Shown here piece after piece: positions 7,116 through 15,440 of a stretch of 55,127 nucleotides of DNA; within the stretch, counting starts at the first letter, position 1, and the number at the start of each line of letters is the position of its first letter. Origin of the DNA: SG8-4 sp964562575 (GTDB lineage Bacteria > Planctomycetota > Phycisphaerae > Sedimentisphaerales > Anaerobacaceae); contig CAZLTY010000004.1 of NCBI GenBank assembly GCA_964562575.1, forward strand, positions 1 through 55,127. The letters are read 5' to 3'. Both the position numbers and the translations under genes were made by a program. The notes under the pieces were generated by a model that was not told the origin of the DNA, did no database searches, and was given only the letters and a program-made list of their open reading frames with translations.

Positions 7116-8413
7116 CTCGGCAGCTTCCGTTTCCAATTCGCCTCTACGTGCTCGCGCATCTGAGCTTCGTCGTCTCTCTTGCGATACGGGCACTTCTCGA
7201 AACGCTCGCGTCCTCTTGCAAGTTGATCGTAGTCCAGCTCAACGCCCAATCCCGGCTTATCGCCGATCGCCACGCAACCACCGACAATCGGCACCCGGCC
7301 TCCGGCGACAACTTCATCTCTCTGAGACTGCCATGGATAGTGTGTATCGCAAGCATAGGTCAGATGCGGGGTGGCCGCCGCGACATGCGCCATGGCCATC
7401 AAAGAGATCCCAAGGTGACTGTTGGAATGCATCGACAATCCAATGTCGAACACCTTACAAAGAGCCGCGAGGCGCTGTACGCGTCGCATACCTCCCCAAT
7501 AGTGATGGTCGCAAAGAACGATCTGCACGGCGTCCAGTTCCAGGGCCTGCGGGATATCTGCGAAGGACGTAACCGCTACGTTGGTCGCCAAAGGTGTCTC
7601 GATGCCTTCGGCCATCAATCCCTTTCTGACTTGCGACATGTTCTCGATACTTGCGGTCGGGTCTTCCAGGTATCCTCGGCCCGACAGCTCTTTGGCCAAT
7701 TCTCTGCCCACACGCACCGACGTCTCGACCGTCCAGGCGGAATTAGGATCGATACGCAAAGGTACGCCGGCGCCGAACTCCTGATAGAGAAGCTTCACTG
7801 CTTCAATTTCCAGATCGGGCTCCAGCACGCCGCCCTTGAATTTGACCGAGCCGAACCCGTACTTGGCGATCATCTGCTTAACTTCCCGGACGAGCGCTTC
7901 GGGAGTCATGACTTCGCCGTACTCGTCTTGCCGCTCGTCGTCACCTTCTCCTCCGCCGCCGGCGTGCTTAAAGAACGGATACGCAGAAAAAGCGACCTTG
8001 TCGCGCACGCGACCTCCGATGAGATCGCATACTGGTTGGCCCACGGATTTGCCGATCAGATCGAGGCAGCCGGTTTCGACGGCGGCATAAGTTCTGGTTG
8101 TTTGATCGAGCGGATTCTCACCCGGCACGAGATAGGTCTGAGAGCGTTCCATTCCGGATCCTGCGCCTTCGGTCATCGAAGAAAGCTGACCTGTCAGCCG
8201 GTAGGGATTCTGGCCAATGACATCCGGGCGAATCGCTTCGAGTGCACGCGCAGGTGCCTCGCCACCGTAGGTCTCGGAAATTCCCGTGATGCCGTCGTCG
8301 CTTTCAAGTTCCAGGATTGTCCGCAGGGCGTAGGGGGCATGAAGGCCGTAGGAACTGCGCAAAGGCGGATCAGCGATGGCAATCGAGTGAACTCGCATGT
8401 CGACGATCTTCAT
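7109..8413 (-). CDS. Glucarate dehydratase-like enolase-superfamily enzyme
   Basis: A 434-residue enolase-superfamily enzyme closest in pattern to glucarate dehydratase (GudD). It should turn an aldaric acid into a 5-keto-4-deoxy acid. Seen: SVKFKGGV with the KxK base, IDPNSAW and EDP metal ligands, PLATNVAVTSF, and HSNSHLGISLMAMAHVAAATP with the catalytic histidine. The end retains KPGLGVELDYDQL. The ATG at 8413 has AAGGAAG about 5 nt upstream; a TTG at 8434 would contain that site. It ends overlapping the SAF gene by 7 nt and sits 30 nt below a GntP permease, so import and dehydration are probably one operon. The exact acid is uncertain. Confidence 0.87.
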   Translation of the reverse strand: MKIVDMRVHSIAIADPPLRSSYGLHAPYALRTILELESDDGITGISETYGGEAPARALEAIRPDVIGQNPYRLTGQLSSMTEGAGSGMERSQTYLVPGENPLDQTTRTYAAVETGCLDLIGKSVGQPVCDLIGGRVRDKVAFSAYPFFKHAGGGGEGDDERQDEYGEVMTPEALVREVKQMIAKYGFGSVKFKGGVLEPDLEIEAVKLLYQEFGAGVPLRIDPNSAWTVETSVRVGRELAKELSGRGYLEDPTASIENMSQVRKGLMAEGIETPLATNVAVTSFADIPQALELDAVQIVLCDHHYWGGMRRVQRLAALCKVFDIGLSMHSNSHLGISLMAMAHVAAATPHLTYACDTHYPWQSQRDEVVAGGRVPIVGGCVAIGDKPGLGVELDYDQLARGRERFEKCPYRKRDDEAQMREHVEANWKRKLPRW

Positions 8414-8443
8414 TGATGCTTCCTTACTTTCCAAGAGAGTTTT

Positions 8444-9889
8444 TCAAACTAATGGGAAAAGACGTGCCAAAACCATTATCACCAGCAAACCGACAAATGC
8501 CATTACCGCCATCATAGCCGAGCAGGTCTTCAACGTTTCACCTTCTGTCATGCCGGACATTTTGCACATCACCCAGAAACCGCTGTCGTTCATCCAGGCA
8601 ATCATCTTTGATCCGCATCCGATGGCCAGCGCAAGGTAGAGCGGATTGAATCCGAGCTGTCCGCCGCCGGCTAGACCGCTGAGAATGCCGACCGCGGTTA
8701 TCATGGCGACTGTCGCCGAGCCTTGGGCCGTCCGGACGACAGCAGCCACAAAGAACGCCAGAGGAAGTACGGCTATCTGGTAAGAAGTCGCCAGTTCCTG
8801 GATGCGCGGGCCGATGCCGGTCTGCTGCAGGCTGCCACCAAAGGCGCCGCCGGCCGATGTGATCAGAATGATTAGTCCGCCGTTTGACAGTGCGTTTTGA
8901 AGAAATGGTGAGATCTTTTCCCTCCGGTCCATGTGCCACCATGCAAAAGTCAACAACGCAACGCCCGCCGAAATCGTCAGGGCCACATTAGGATTGCCCA
9001 GATTGTTGATCAACACGGCGATACCTTGCCACCATGGAACTGTTGTTGTCGGAGATTGTGCCTCAACCCATGAGTTGAAAAATGTCCTTCCGGCAATCAG
9101 GAGAACGGGCAGAATAATAGGCAGCATCGAGAGCCAGAAAGGCGGCAGCGTGGCTTCGTCCTTCTCGGCCATGCTCTTCAGATCGGCAACGGATGTATCG
9201 GTCGTATCTCTGACGGGAATAGGCCACCTTCGATTTGCCCATAATGCATAAAGATAACCGGCACTGACGGTAAAAAGGCCGACGACGATTCCGCCGGCGA
9301 TCATCAGTCCCATGTTTACAGAAAGCTCACCGGCGACAAACAAGGGGCCGGGCGTCGGGGGCACCAAAGAATGGGTCATGGTCGAGCCTGCGACAATCGC
9401 CATAACGTAGAGGCCGTACTTTCGATGCGTCCTGATCCCCATCGCCTTGCCCAACGGTATCATCAGATAGAAGACCGTGTCGAAAAAGACAGGCATCCCC
9501 AGCAAAAAACCGCTGCTCAAAAACGCGTGTGATGCGCGTTTCTCCCCCAACCATCTTACCAGCGAGCGAACAATGCGCTCGGCGGCGCCGCTTTCAAGCA
9601 GAAACTTGCCGATGATGGAGGCCATCGCGATCAATATGCCGATCTTGGTGCACGTGCGGCCGAATCCCTGGGCCACCCGTTCGCCGACTGACGACTGTGC
9701 CAGAGCGGCGGTTTCCTCCGCCGACATCTCTTTATCCGCGGCGTACCTCTCCAATGCCGCCGGCGCGGTAAGACTTGCGACGATCAGCGCTCCGAGTACC
9801 AGGGCCAGAAACGCGTGCAGGCGCAGGAGCAGTATCCCACCCAGAACCACAATCATGCCGACCAGCAGAAGCCACAGAGGATCAATCAT
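8444..9889 (-). CDS. GntP-family sugar-acid permease
   Basis: A 481-residue inner-membrane protein of the gluconate:H+ symporter (GntP) family with about 12-14 membrane segments. Seen: IGILIAMASIIGKFLLESGAAERI, GMPVFFDTVFYLMIPLGKAM, TMTHSLVPPTPGPLFVAGEL and QGSATVAMITA, all family hallmarks. The start is firm, as AAGGAG precedes the ATG. It lies between a third enolase-family gene and the glucarate-dehydratase-like gene, so a glucarate or galactarate-like acid is the likely cargo (inference). A second, slightly shorter GntP protein is encoded at 23699-25054. Confidence 0.9.
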   Translation of the reverse strand: MIDPLWLLLVGMIVVLGGILLLRLHAFLALVLGALIVASLTAPAALERYAADKEMSAEETAALAQSSVGERVAQGFGRTCTKIGILIAMASIIGKFLLESGAAERIVRSLVRWLGEKRASHAFLSSGFLLGMPVFFDTVFYLMIPLGKAMGIRTHRKYGLYVMAIVAGSTMTHSLVPPTPGPLFVAGELSVNMGLMIAGGIVVGLFTVSAGYLYALWANRRWPIPVRDTTDTSVADLKSMAEKDEATLPPFWLSMLPIILPVLLIAGRTFFNSWVEAQSPTTTVPWWQGIAVLINNLGNPNVALTISAGVALLTFAWWHMDRREKISPFLQNALSNGGLIILITSAGGAFGGSLQQTGIGPRIQELATSYQIAVLPLAFFVAAVVRTAQGSATVAMITAVGILSGLAGGGQLGFNPLYLALAIGCGSKMIAWMNDSGFWVMCKMSGMTEGETLKTCSAMMAVMAFVGLLVIMVLARLFPLV

Positions 9890-9903
9890 TGCATCTCCTT
9901 AAG

Positions 9904-10020
9904 AAAGATCAAAAGCCAAAATGACTGAAGGAACAGAGGCACAAAGGCACGAAGTTATGGTTGTACCTTTGTGCCTCTGCCCCTTTGCCCCTTTGTGCCT
10001 CTTGTTTCTTGATATCTTCA
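9904..10020. repeat. 8-nt-periodic palindrome, second copy, flanked by ATCAAA-type remnants
   Basis: The centre has 8-nt words GCACAAAG and GCACGAAG on the left and CCTTTGTG and CCTCTGCC on the right. The outer ends (AAAGATCAAAAGCC on the left, TTGATATC on the right) resemble arms of the 7-nt family, as if one element had landed in another. It fills the gap between two minus-strand genes and reaches the stop codon at 10018. Confidence 0.65.
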
Positions 10021-11244
10021 TTCTCTCCGCTTTACCCACTTGAGACTGTGATCGCCTGTCACGGCGATAGTCTGAGCCGGGCTGTCCAGCTCGAATATGG
10101 ACCAGGGCCCGGGAATGAACGGATATTTCTCGATGACGGCTTCATTGACATCGATTCCCAACCCGGGCCCCTCGGGCAGGACGAGATACCCGTCCTCGAT
10201 CTCAAGAGCTTCACAGAGTATTTCATCGGCAAGCGGAAAAGGATACATCGCAGGGTGCTGTCTGTGCGAGTAACAGGGATATTCGAGCCATTCGACAACA
10301 TCTTCGCCCCAACAGACTCCCAACTGAGCGGCAGCAAGCACCTCCAGGGCCGTGCCCCAACTGTGAAACGCAAAGCGCCGTGACCGCTCTGCAACGCCTT
10401 CAAAGATTCTCGTGGCACTCGAAACGCCTCCCTGGCACAGAATGTCCATCTGAACATAGTCAACCGCCCCCGAGTCGATCAGATCGTCAAAGCCTGCATC
10501 GTCCGGCTCATGTTCACCCGAGGCAAGCTTCACGTTCGACCGTGCACGCAGCCTTCGGTATGCATCGTGGTCGTCCGGCGGCAGAGGCTCTTCCAGCCAG
10601 AGAGGATTATATTGTTCCATGTCACGAACAAGCTTCGCAATAGTCTCGAAGCAATAGCTGTTGTCGCCCATCCGCCACCACGTATGGGCGTCGATCATCA
10701 AGCCGGCATCAGGTCCCACGGCCTGTCGCATCAGAGCGACGGTTTCCAGGTCTTTCTCCGCTCCCCTCCCGGGCCGCATCTTGTAGGCACTGAATCCCAT
10801 GTCGATAACGGCGCGCGCTTCGGCTGCGTACTGCTCCGGTTCCATATACATCCCCGCGCTGCCGTAGAGTTTTATCCTGTCGCGCTCGCGCCCTCCGAGC
10901 ATCTCCGAAAGTGAACATCCCTCGTACCTCGCTGCAAGATCGAGCAATGCGATTTCAACAGCCCTGTAGGTCTTCATCACCTCGATGTCCGCCGTAAATC
11001 CGAATTCTGCCCAGCGGCGAGGGTCTTTGCCGATCAGAAATGGCCCGATTATCTGTTTTGTCTCTCTGTCCGCTCGCTCGTGGGCGGGCCCTGGCGCATA
11101 TCCCGTCAGGCCTGTATCGGTAGTGACACGGATCAACATCGCATCTCTCTTGAGAATCGTGCGCCGCCCTGCCCAGAATTTCAACCTGACCGGTTCAGGC
11201 ATCTGATAGGACATCAGGAAAGATTCGACGCGCGTGATTTTCAA
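10018..11244 (-). CDS. Mandelate racemase-subgroup enolase-superfamily dehydratase
   Basis: A 408-residue enolase-superfamily enzyme. Seen: AYKMRPGRG with a K-x-R base motif instead of the usual KxK, MIDAHTWW, LWLEEPLPPDD, ASGEHE and FHSWGTA with the probable catalytic histidine. The pattern fits the MR subgroup, which includes rhamnonate, fuconate and arabinonate dehydratases. The substrate cannot be assigned, though a 6-deoxy sugar acid would suit a rhamnosidase-bearing locus. A TTG start at 11244 is chosen because AGAGGAA lies 8 nt upstream; a GTG at 11283 would overlap the aldolase gene by 17 nt. The tail meets a palindromic repeat at the stop codon. Confidence 0.82.
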   Translation of the reverse strand: MKITRVESFLMSYQMPEPVRLKFWAGRRTILKRDAMLIRVTTDTGLTGYAPGPAHERADRETKQIIGPFLIGKDPRRWAEFGFTADIEVMKTYRAVEIALLDLAARYEGCSLSEMLGGRERDRIKLYGSAGMYMEPEQYAAEARAVIDMGFSAYKMRPGRGAEKDLETVALMRQAVGPDAGLMIDAHTWWRMGDNSYCFETIAKLVRDMEQYNPLWLEEPLPPDDHDAYRRLRARSNVKLASGEHEPDDAGFDDLIDSGAVDYVQMDILCQGGVSSATRIFEGVAERSRRFAFHSWGTALEVLAAAQLGVCWGEDVVEWLEYPCYSHRQHPAMYPFPLADEILCEALEIEDGYLVLPEGPGLGIDVNEAVIEKYPFIPGPWSIFELDSPAQTIAVTGDHSLKWVKRRE

Positions 11245-11266
11245 GGCGAGGTTCCTCTGGAGATTC

Positions 11267-12049
11267 TTATTCGTCGGCGGCACATGATTCTTCTAGTTGC
11301 TTCAGACTATCGGCCGTTCTGCGGGCGCTCTCCTGAACGAATGCGCCATCGGAGCCGCAGGCGATAAAGCGATATCCGAAATCATAGTACTTCTTAAAGT
11401 CGGCCGGATTCTTGAGCAAGATTCCGGCTGCCTTGCCCTGTTTTGTCGCGGCATCGGCGGTCGCCTTGATGGCCTCGACAAACTTAGGGTGATCGGGCTT
11501 GCCGTAAACGCCCAGGGCAATCGAGAGGTCCGTCGGACCTACAAACAGCACGTCGACTCCGTCGGTCGCCGCCACCGAATCCAGACTGTCCAGTATTTCT
11601 GCCGTTTCGATCTGAACGATGCAAACGAGGTTCTTCTTGTGGTTGGCGTAGTACCGGTCAAAATCGGCGCCGAACCGTGCCGCCCTGATCATTTTCGCGA
11701 CACCTCTGACTCCTTCAGGCTGATACCGGATGGCCTTGACCGCCTGCTCGGCGTCGGTGAGTGTATAAATGCGAGGGCACATGATTCCTTCTGCGCCTAA
11801 ATCCAGGACCCTGTGGAAACGCTGCCTCTGGTATGACTCGACTCTGACGATAGCCGCCGCAGACGTGTGCTCCAATGCCTGCAACTGGCCCAGGACCTGG
11901 CCTTCGGAGCCCGCCCCGTGTTCGATGTCAACCAAGGCCCAATCGAAACCCGCCGTCCCGACAATTTCCGAAGTGAGGGTCGATCCGAGATTCAACCAGC
12001 ATCCGATTAGAGTCTCGCCGTAGTATATGCGTTTCTTAATATTCTTCAT
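11267..12049 (-). CDS. HpcH/HpaI-family aldolase, second copy
   Basis: A 260-residue class II pyruvate aldolase. Seen: ALVDIEHGAGSEGQ, IVRVESYQRQRFHRVLDLGAEGIMCP, VCIVQIETAEILDSLD and DVLFVGPTDLSIALG, typical of HpaI, GarL and rhamnonate-pathway aldolases. The ATG at 12049 has AGGGG upstream; the longer TTG at 12073 would run into a repeat. It lies 22 nt upstream of the MR-type dehydratase, suggesting a two-step dehydration and cleavage. It is clearly diverged from the copy at 1764, so the two probably serve different acids. Confidence 0.87.
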   Translation of the reverse strand: MKNIKKRIYYGETLIGCWLNLGSTLTSEIVGTAGFDWALVDIEHGAGSEGQVLGQLQALEHTSAAAIVRVESYQRQRFHRVLDLGAEGIMCPRIYTLTDAEQAVKAIRYQPEGVRGVAKMIRAARFGADFDRYYANHKKNLVCIVQIETAEILDSLDSVAATDGVDVLFVGPTDLSIALGVYGKPDHPKFVEAIKATADAATKQGKAAGILLKNPADFKKYYDFGYRFIACGSDGAFVQESARRTADSLKQLEESCAADE

Positions 12050-12064
12050 TGCAGCCCCTGTAAA

Positions 12065-12171
12065 AGAAATCAAGAATCAAAGTGCAAAATGCAAAATTAA
12101 GGAAGTCATCGCAGCTTGCCGCGATTCCGCCATTTTGATTTTTGACATTTGATTTCTGATATTTACATTTC
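12065..12171. repeat. ATCAAA-type 7-nt-periodic palindrome
   Basis: The left arm has words such as AGAATCA and AAGTGCA. The right arm has TTTTGAT, TTTTGAC and ATTTGAT. The inner hairpin is TCGCAGC with GCCGCGA, different in sequence from other copies but still pairing. It fills the gap between two minus-strand genes and stops 3 nt from the stop codon of the gene at 12174. Confidence 0.75.
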
Positions 12172-12173
12172 CC

Positions 12174-13064
12174 CTATGCCCACGGTCGGGCCCGGCCCTT
12201 TAGCTCGATCTCGGTGATAATATCGCGGGCAAGAATTGCGTCCTCACGAACCTGGAAGTCGAACATCCCCACGTTGGCAAAATCCGCTCCGTTTTCGAAT
12301 GCGAATCTAAAGCCCTTCCGCGGGTGTATGACCCCGGCGGCCAGAACCTTAAAGGCAATCCACGCCTTCTTGACAGTCTTCATGAATTCGATTGTTTCCT
12401 CCGGCTTCGTGCACCACATGCTGTCACCGCGCGGCAGCCCGCGTTCGGGACGTTCGGCTTCGGGAGTAGCCGACCAGTAATCGTCGCTGTGAAGCGTCTT
12501 CATGTAGAAGTCTACATCGACATCCGCCTTTTCCAGGGCCATCGGCACTTCGAGGCTGTGGCATGCGCAACCGGCGATCAGCCCGTTCTTCTTGATGAAC
12601 TCGACGACCTTGGCCAGCAGATCCACGCGGTTGTTCCTGACCCAATTGTCGCCTATGCCGCCGTGCACGAAGGCGCCGACGGCGCCGTTGTCGATGGCCG
12701 TCTGAATCGATCCGGTGAGATCGTAAGTCTTGGGATATGTCTGGGCAATCCACTGAATCTTCCCACCCCATTCCTCGCGATACCGGTTATAGACACGAAT
12801 GGTCGGATCCTCACCGTGAGCATAAGGACTGTTCACCGGTCCTATCATCGTGTTGACGCCGCATTCTTCGCACAATTGCCACGTCTCGATGATCTTGCGG
12901 TCCGTGAAGTAGTGCCTCATCAGTGACGCAACATATATCAAGTCACGGTCATGTGCACTGCCGATGATTAGATTGCCCCCGCAAATCAAACGGCTGATCT
13001 CGACATGTCCTATGTTGCCCGTCGGCACATTTATGGACCCACGACGATTCACGCTCTTGGCCAT
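12174..13064 (-). CDS. Uncharacterised TIM-barrel-like protein of a sugar-acid operon
   Basis: A 296-residue protein that I do not recognise as a named enzyme. The start GNIGHVEISRLICGGN weakly resembles the first strand of aldo/keto reductases. Alternating strand/helix blocks such as GVNTMIGPVNS, GAVGAFVHGGIGDNW, GLIAGCACHS and AWIAFKVLAAGVIHP suggest a TIM barrel. It has no signal peptide and no membrane segment. The charged GCACHSLE and MWCTKPEE parts contain cysteines and histidines that could bind metal. A good promoter candidate (13130-13158) lies upstream, so it may lead the lower operon. A role as an isomerase, aldolase or hydrolase of a sugar-acid intermediate is only an inference from position. 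Confidence 0.75.
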   Translation of the reverse strand: MAKSVNRRGSINVPTGNIGHVEISRLICGGNLIIGSAHDRDLIYVASLMRHYFTDRKIIETWQLCEECGVNTMIGPVNSPYAHGEDPTIRVYNRYREEWGGKIQWIAQTYPKTYDLTGSIQTAIDNGAVGAFVHGGIGDNWVRNNRVDLLAKVVEFIKKNGLIAGCACHSLEVPMALEKADVDVDFYMKTLHSDDYWSATPEAERPERGLPRGDSMWCTKPEETIEFMKTVKKAWIAFKVLAAGVIHPRKGFRFAFENGADFANVGMFDFQVREDAILARDIITEIELKGRARPWA

Positions 13065-13129
13065 AAGACTACCCGAAATCTTTCAAAATAACGCGCCACC
13101 AAACCAGACCCGACCGAGCAACGTCCGTT

Positions 13130-13158
13130 AGTGTATCGCTGCCCTTCGAACTTGTCAA
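13130..13158 (-). promoter_or_regulatory. Sigma70-type promoter candidate, minus strand
   Basis: On the minus strand TTGACA (13153-13158) and TACACT (13130-13135) are spaced by 17 nt. Transcription would start near 13123, about 60 nt before the start of the gene at 13064. The promoter lies downstream of the iron alcohol dehydrogenase gene and so divides the long minus-strand cluster into an upper and a lower unit. Confidence 0.45.
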
Positions 13159-13204
13159 CTTCGGCCTGTGCTCCATACCCGGACCCTGCTGCCATTTTGT
13201 CGAA

Positions 13205-13272
13205 AGACATGGAAGGGCGAGAGATGAGAGACGAAGGACGAATCACCCATCGTCCATCCTCCATCATTCCTC
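13205..13272. repeat. 7-nt-periodic palindrome, second copy of the tctA insert type
   Basis: The left arm has words AGATGAG, AGACGAA and GGACGAA. The right arm has CCATCGT, CCATCCT and CCATCAT. The right edge includes the stop codon of the iron alcohol dehydrogenase (13271-13273). It resembles the element translated inside tctA at 4658-4743. Confidence 0.7.
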
Positions 13273-14539
13273 ATACGTTTTTGATCAGTGAAAGATCTCC
13301 GTCTCGTGCCGCTTCCAATATCGGGCCCATGTACTCGTCGATCATTTCAGCGGTCAACGGCACGGGCATGTTCTGGAGTTTCATCTTGAGTTGAGGATTC
13401 TTTGCCGCTGCCAAGGCGCGGTCGATATGATGCGAGCCGAATCCATCGACATGGTCCAGCCCAGTGGGAAAGCCGATCCGGCGAGCCAACTCGAACATCG
13501 CCTCGGCAACTGCGACTCCAAGCTCCCTTGATTGCAGGCCTTCTATGTCAGCATTTGTCAAAGATGCCTCTTGATATATCTTACCGACAACCCGCAACGG
13601 CCGCTCGATGGCCGGGGCGAAAAAGACCGAGTAGTACGGATTCATGATAGCACAGGCCCGACCGTGGGACAGTATGTCCACCAGGGAGAAACTGGTCAGG
13701 TGCCCGCCGTTGGTTCCGCCTAGCATGATGGAATATCCGCCCAGGTCCGTGGCCAGGCAAAGCGCCTCCCGAGCATGCGTATCCTTAGGATCGGCGACCA
13801 CCGCCGGCAGGTAGTTGACCACCAGACTAATACATGCACAGGCTATTTCTTCGGTTCTTTCGTAGTTGCTCTTGCCGACGGCTCCGTAAAGAACTTCGAG
13901 CGAGTGTGCGATTCCATCGAGCGCTCCGTCTGCGGTCAACTCGGGCGGTGCACCGTATGTCACCGCGTAGTCGAAAACCGGATACGCAGGCACAATTGCT
14001 TCATCCACGATTAGTTTCTTCTGGCCCGTCGAGACCTCTGTGATGTTGGAATACTTGGTCAGGTGGGCTGCCGAGCTGGCGACGGTCTGAATCGCCACAT
14101 GCGGAGTCAGAGACTTGCCCTGGTTCTGTAGGGCTTTGGTGACAAGCCCCACTCCGAAATATTCGTCAATATCACCGTCGAGAGTGCGAAGAACCTCGGC
14201 GGCCTTCGCCGCATCGATCGTGCTACCGCCGCCGAAACTGACCACTACATCGGCATCGCTTTCTCTCAGGCTCTCGGCGATTCGAAACAAATCTTCCCGT
14301 GGACAGTTGGGCCCGGCGCCTCTGATTTGAGCCACAACATCGACCCCTGATTCAGCCAGTGAGTTTTGTATACCCGCTACACAATCATCACTGCCTTCGA
14401 ATGTGTCACGAACCAGCGCGGCTTTCTTGCCGGCGGCGGCAGCCTGCTCGCCCACTCGCGGCAGGACATCGGCGCCGAACAAATATGAACTGCCTTTGAA
14501 CTCGCCCAGCAATGCCCGTGCTCTTTCAAAATCGGTCAT
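13271..14539 (-). CDS. Iron-containing (group III) alcohol dehydrogenase family oxidoreductase
   Basis: A 422-residue NAD(P)-dependent dehydrogenase of the Fe-ADH family. Seen: SFGGGSTIDAAKA (nucleotide-binding loop), TVASSAAHLTKYSNIT, and all four metal ligands in DGIAHSLE (D and H), GGHLTSF (H) and SHGRACAI (H). It is cytoplasmic. The ATG at 14539 is chosen because GAGGAG lies about 8 nt upstream; the ATG at 14560 would place that site inside the gene. Between the unknown TIM-barrel gene and an SDR, close to uxaE, it could reduce a keto-sugar acid such as fructuronate or tagaturonate in place of UxuB/UxaB, which are absent from the window. That role is inferred. Confidence 0.85.
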   Translation of the reverse strand: MTDFERARALLGEFKGSSYLFGADVLPRVGEQAAAAGKKAALVRDTFEGSDDCVAGIQNSLAESGVDVVAQIRGAGPNCPREDLFRIAESLRESDADVVVSFGGGSTIDAAKAAEVLRTLDGDIDEYFGVGLVTKALQNQGKSLTPHVAIQTVASSAAHLTKYSNITEVSTGQKKLIVDEAIVPAYPVFDYAVTYGAPPELTADGALDGIAHSLEVLYGAVGKSNYERTEEIACACISLVVNYLPAVVADPKDTHAREALCLATDLGGYSIMLGGTNGGHLTSFSLVDILSHGRACAIMNPYYSVFFAPAIERPLRVVGKIYQEASLTNADIEGLQSRELGVAVAEAMFELARRIGFPTGLDHVDGFGSHHIDRALAAAKNPQLKMKLQNMPVPLTAEMIDEYMGPILEAARDGDLSLIKNV

Positions 14540-14573
14540 GTTTTGGCTCTCCTCTAACATCAAACCACCTTCG

Positions 14574-15395
14574 TCAAGTCATCTCAAATCCACCGTCAAC
14601 GTTCAGCGTTTGCCCTGTCATGTAATCTGAATCCGGTGAACACAAAAACGCGACGACACCGGCCACATCCTCCACCGTGCCGGGCCTTTTCAACGCAGTC
14701 CGTTCTATGAACATCTTCATTGACTCTCCCGGCGCCAGGCCCGCTATGCGGCCTCGGTCCCGGTCGATCTTCTCCCACATCGGTGTGGGAACGACACCGG
14801 GACACACGGCGTTGACATTGATATTGTATGGCGCAAAGGCAAGAGCCGCGGACTGCGTGACACTTATGATCGCAGCCTTGCTCGCTGCATAGGCCACCTG
14901 CTCGGCTCTGCCACGGCGGCCTGAGATTGAAGAAAAGTTCACAATCTTGCCGCAACTGGGCGTTGCACAGCCCTCTGCTCGGGCTTGCTCGGACACCTGA
15001 TCTATCATCCGCCGGCCGACAGACTGAACACAGAATGTTGTCCCTTTCAGATTCGTGTCGATCACGTGGTCCCATTGCTGCTCGGTGAGATCCACAAAGA
15101 GCCCGGTTTGTGCCACGCCGGCGGCATTTACGAGAATGTCGATTTGGCCGAACTGGGCTGTCGCGCAATCGACCATCGACTGAATCTCACTCAGACTGGC
15201 AACATCCACCGAGTGGGACAACGTGCGGCGATCGAGCAATCGGATTTCCTCGGCGGTTTTCTCGGCGGTCTCTGAGTTGATGTCTGCAACGACCACATCC
15301 GCCCCTTCACGAGCCAGGCGCAGCGCCACTGCCTTGCCGATCCCCTGACCGGCGCCGGTGACGATTGCCAGTTTTCCATCCAGTCGTTCTTGCAT
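14574..15395 (-). CDS. Short-chain dehydrogenase/reductase (SDR)
   Basis: A 273-residue classical SDR. Seen: the TGAGQGIG cofactor motif near residue 13, the VVADIN acidic residue favouring NAD, DILVNAAG, FSSISG with the catalytic serine, and YAASK with the tyrosine and lysine. The end DYMTGQTLNVDGGFEMT is typical of sugar and polyol dehydrogenases. It lies 34 nt upstream of the Fe-ADH gene and 45 nt downstream of the uxaE-like gene. It probably oxidises or reduces a sugar or keto-uronate in this pathway. A second SDR is encoded at 19048-19779. Confidence 0.88.
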   Translation of the reverse strand: MQERLDGKLAIVTGAGQGIGKAVALRLAREGADVVVADINSETAEKTAEEIRLLDRRTLSHSVDVASLSEIQSMVDCATAQFGQIDILVNAAGVAQTGLFVDLTEQQWDHVIDTNLKGTTFCVQSVGRRMIDQVSEQARAEGCATPSCGKIVNFSSISGRRGRAEQVAYAASKAAIISVTQSAALAFAPYNINVNAVCPGVVPTPMWEKIDRDRGRIAGLAPGESMKMFIERTALKRPGTVEDVAGVVAFLCSPDSDYMTGQTLNVDGGFEMT

Positions 15396-15440
15396 GTTCT
15401 ATGTCCTGACGGCTTATCATACGACAGGCGGGACAGTTTC

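Noticed and set aside
7148..8416. 422-residue plus-strand frame
   Set aside because: It is the antisense shadow of the glucarate-dehydratase-like gene, whose motifs are unambiguous.
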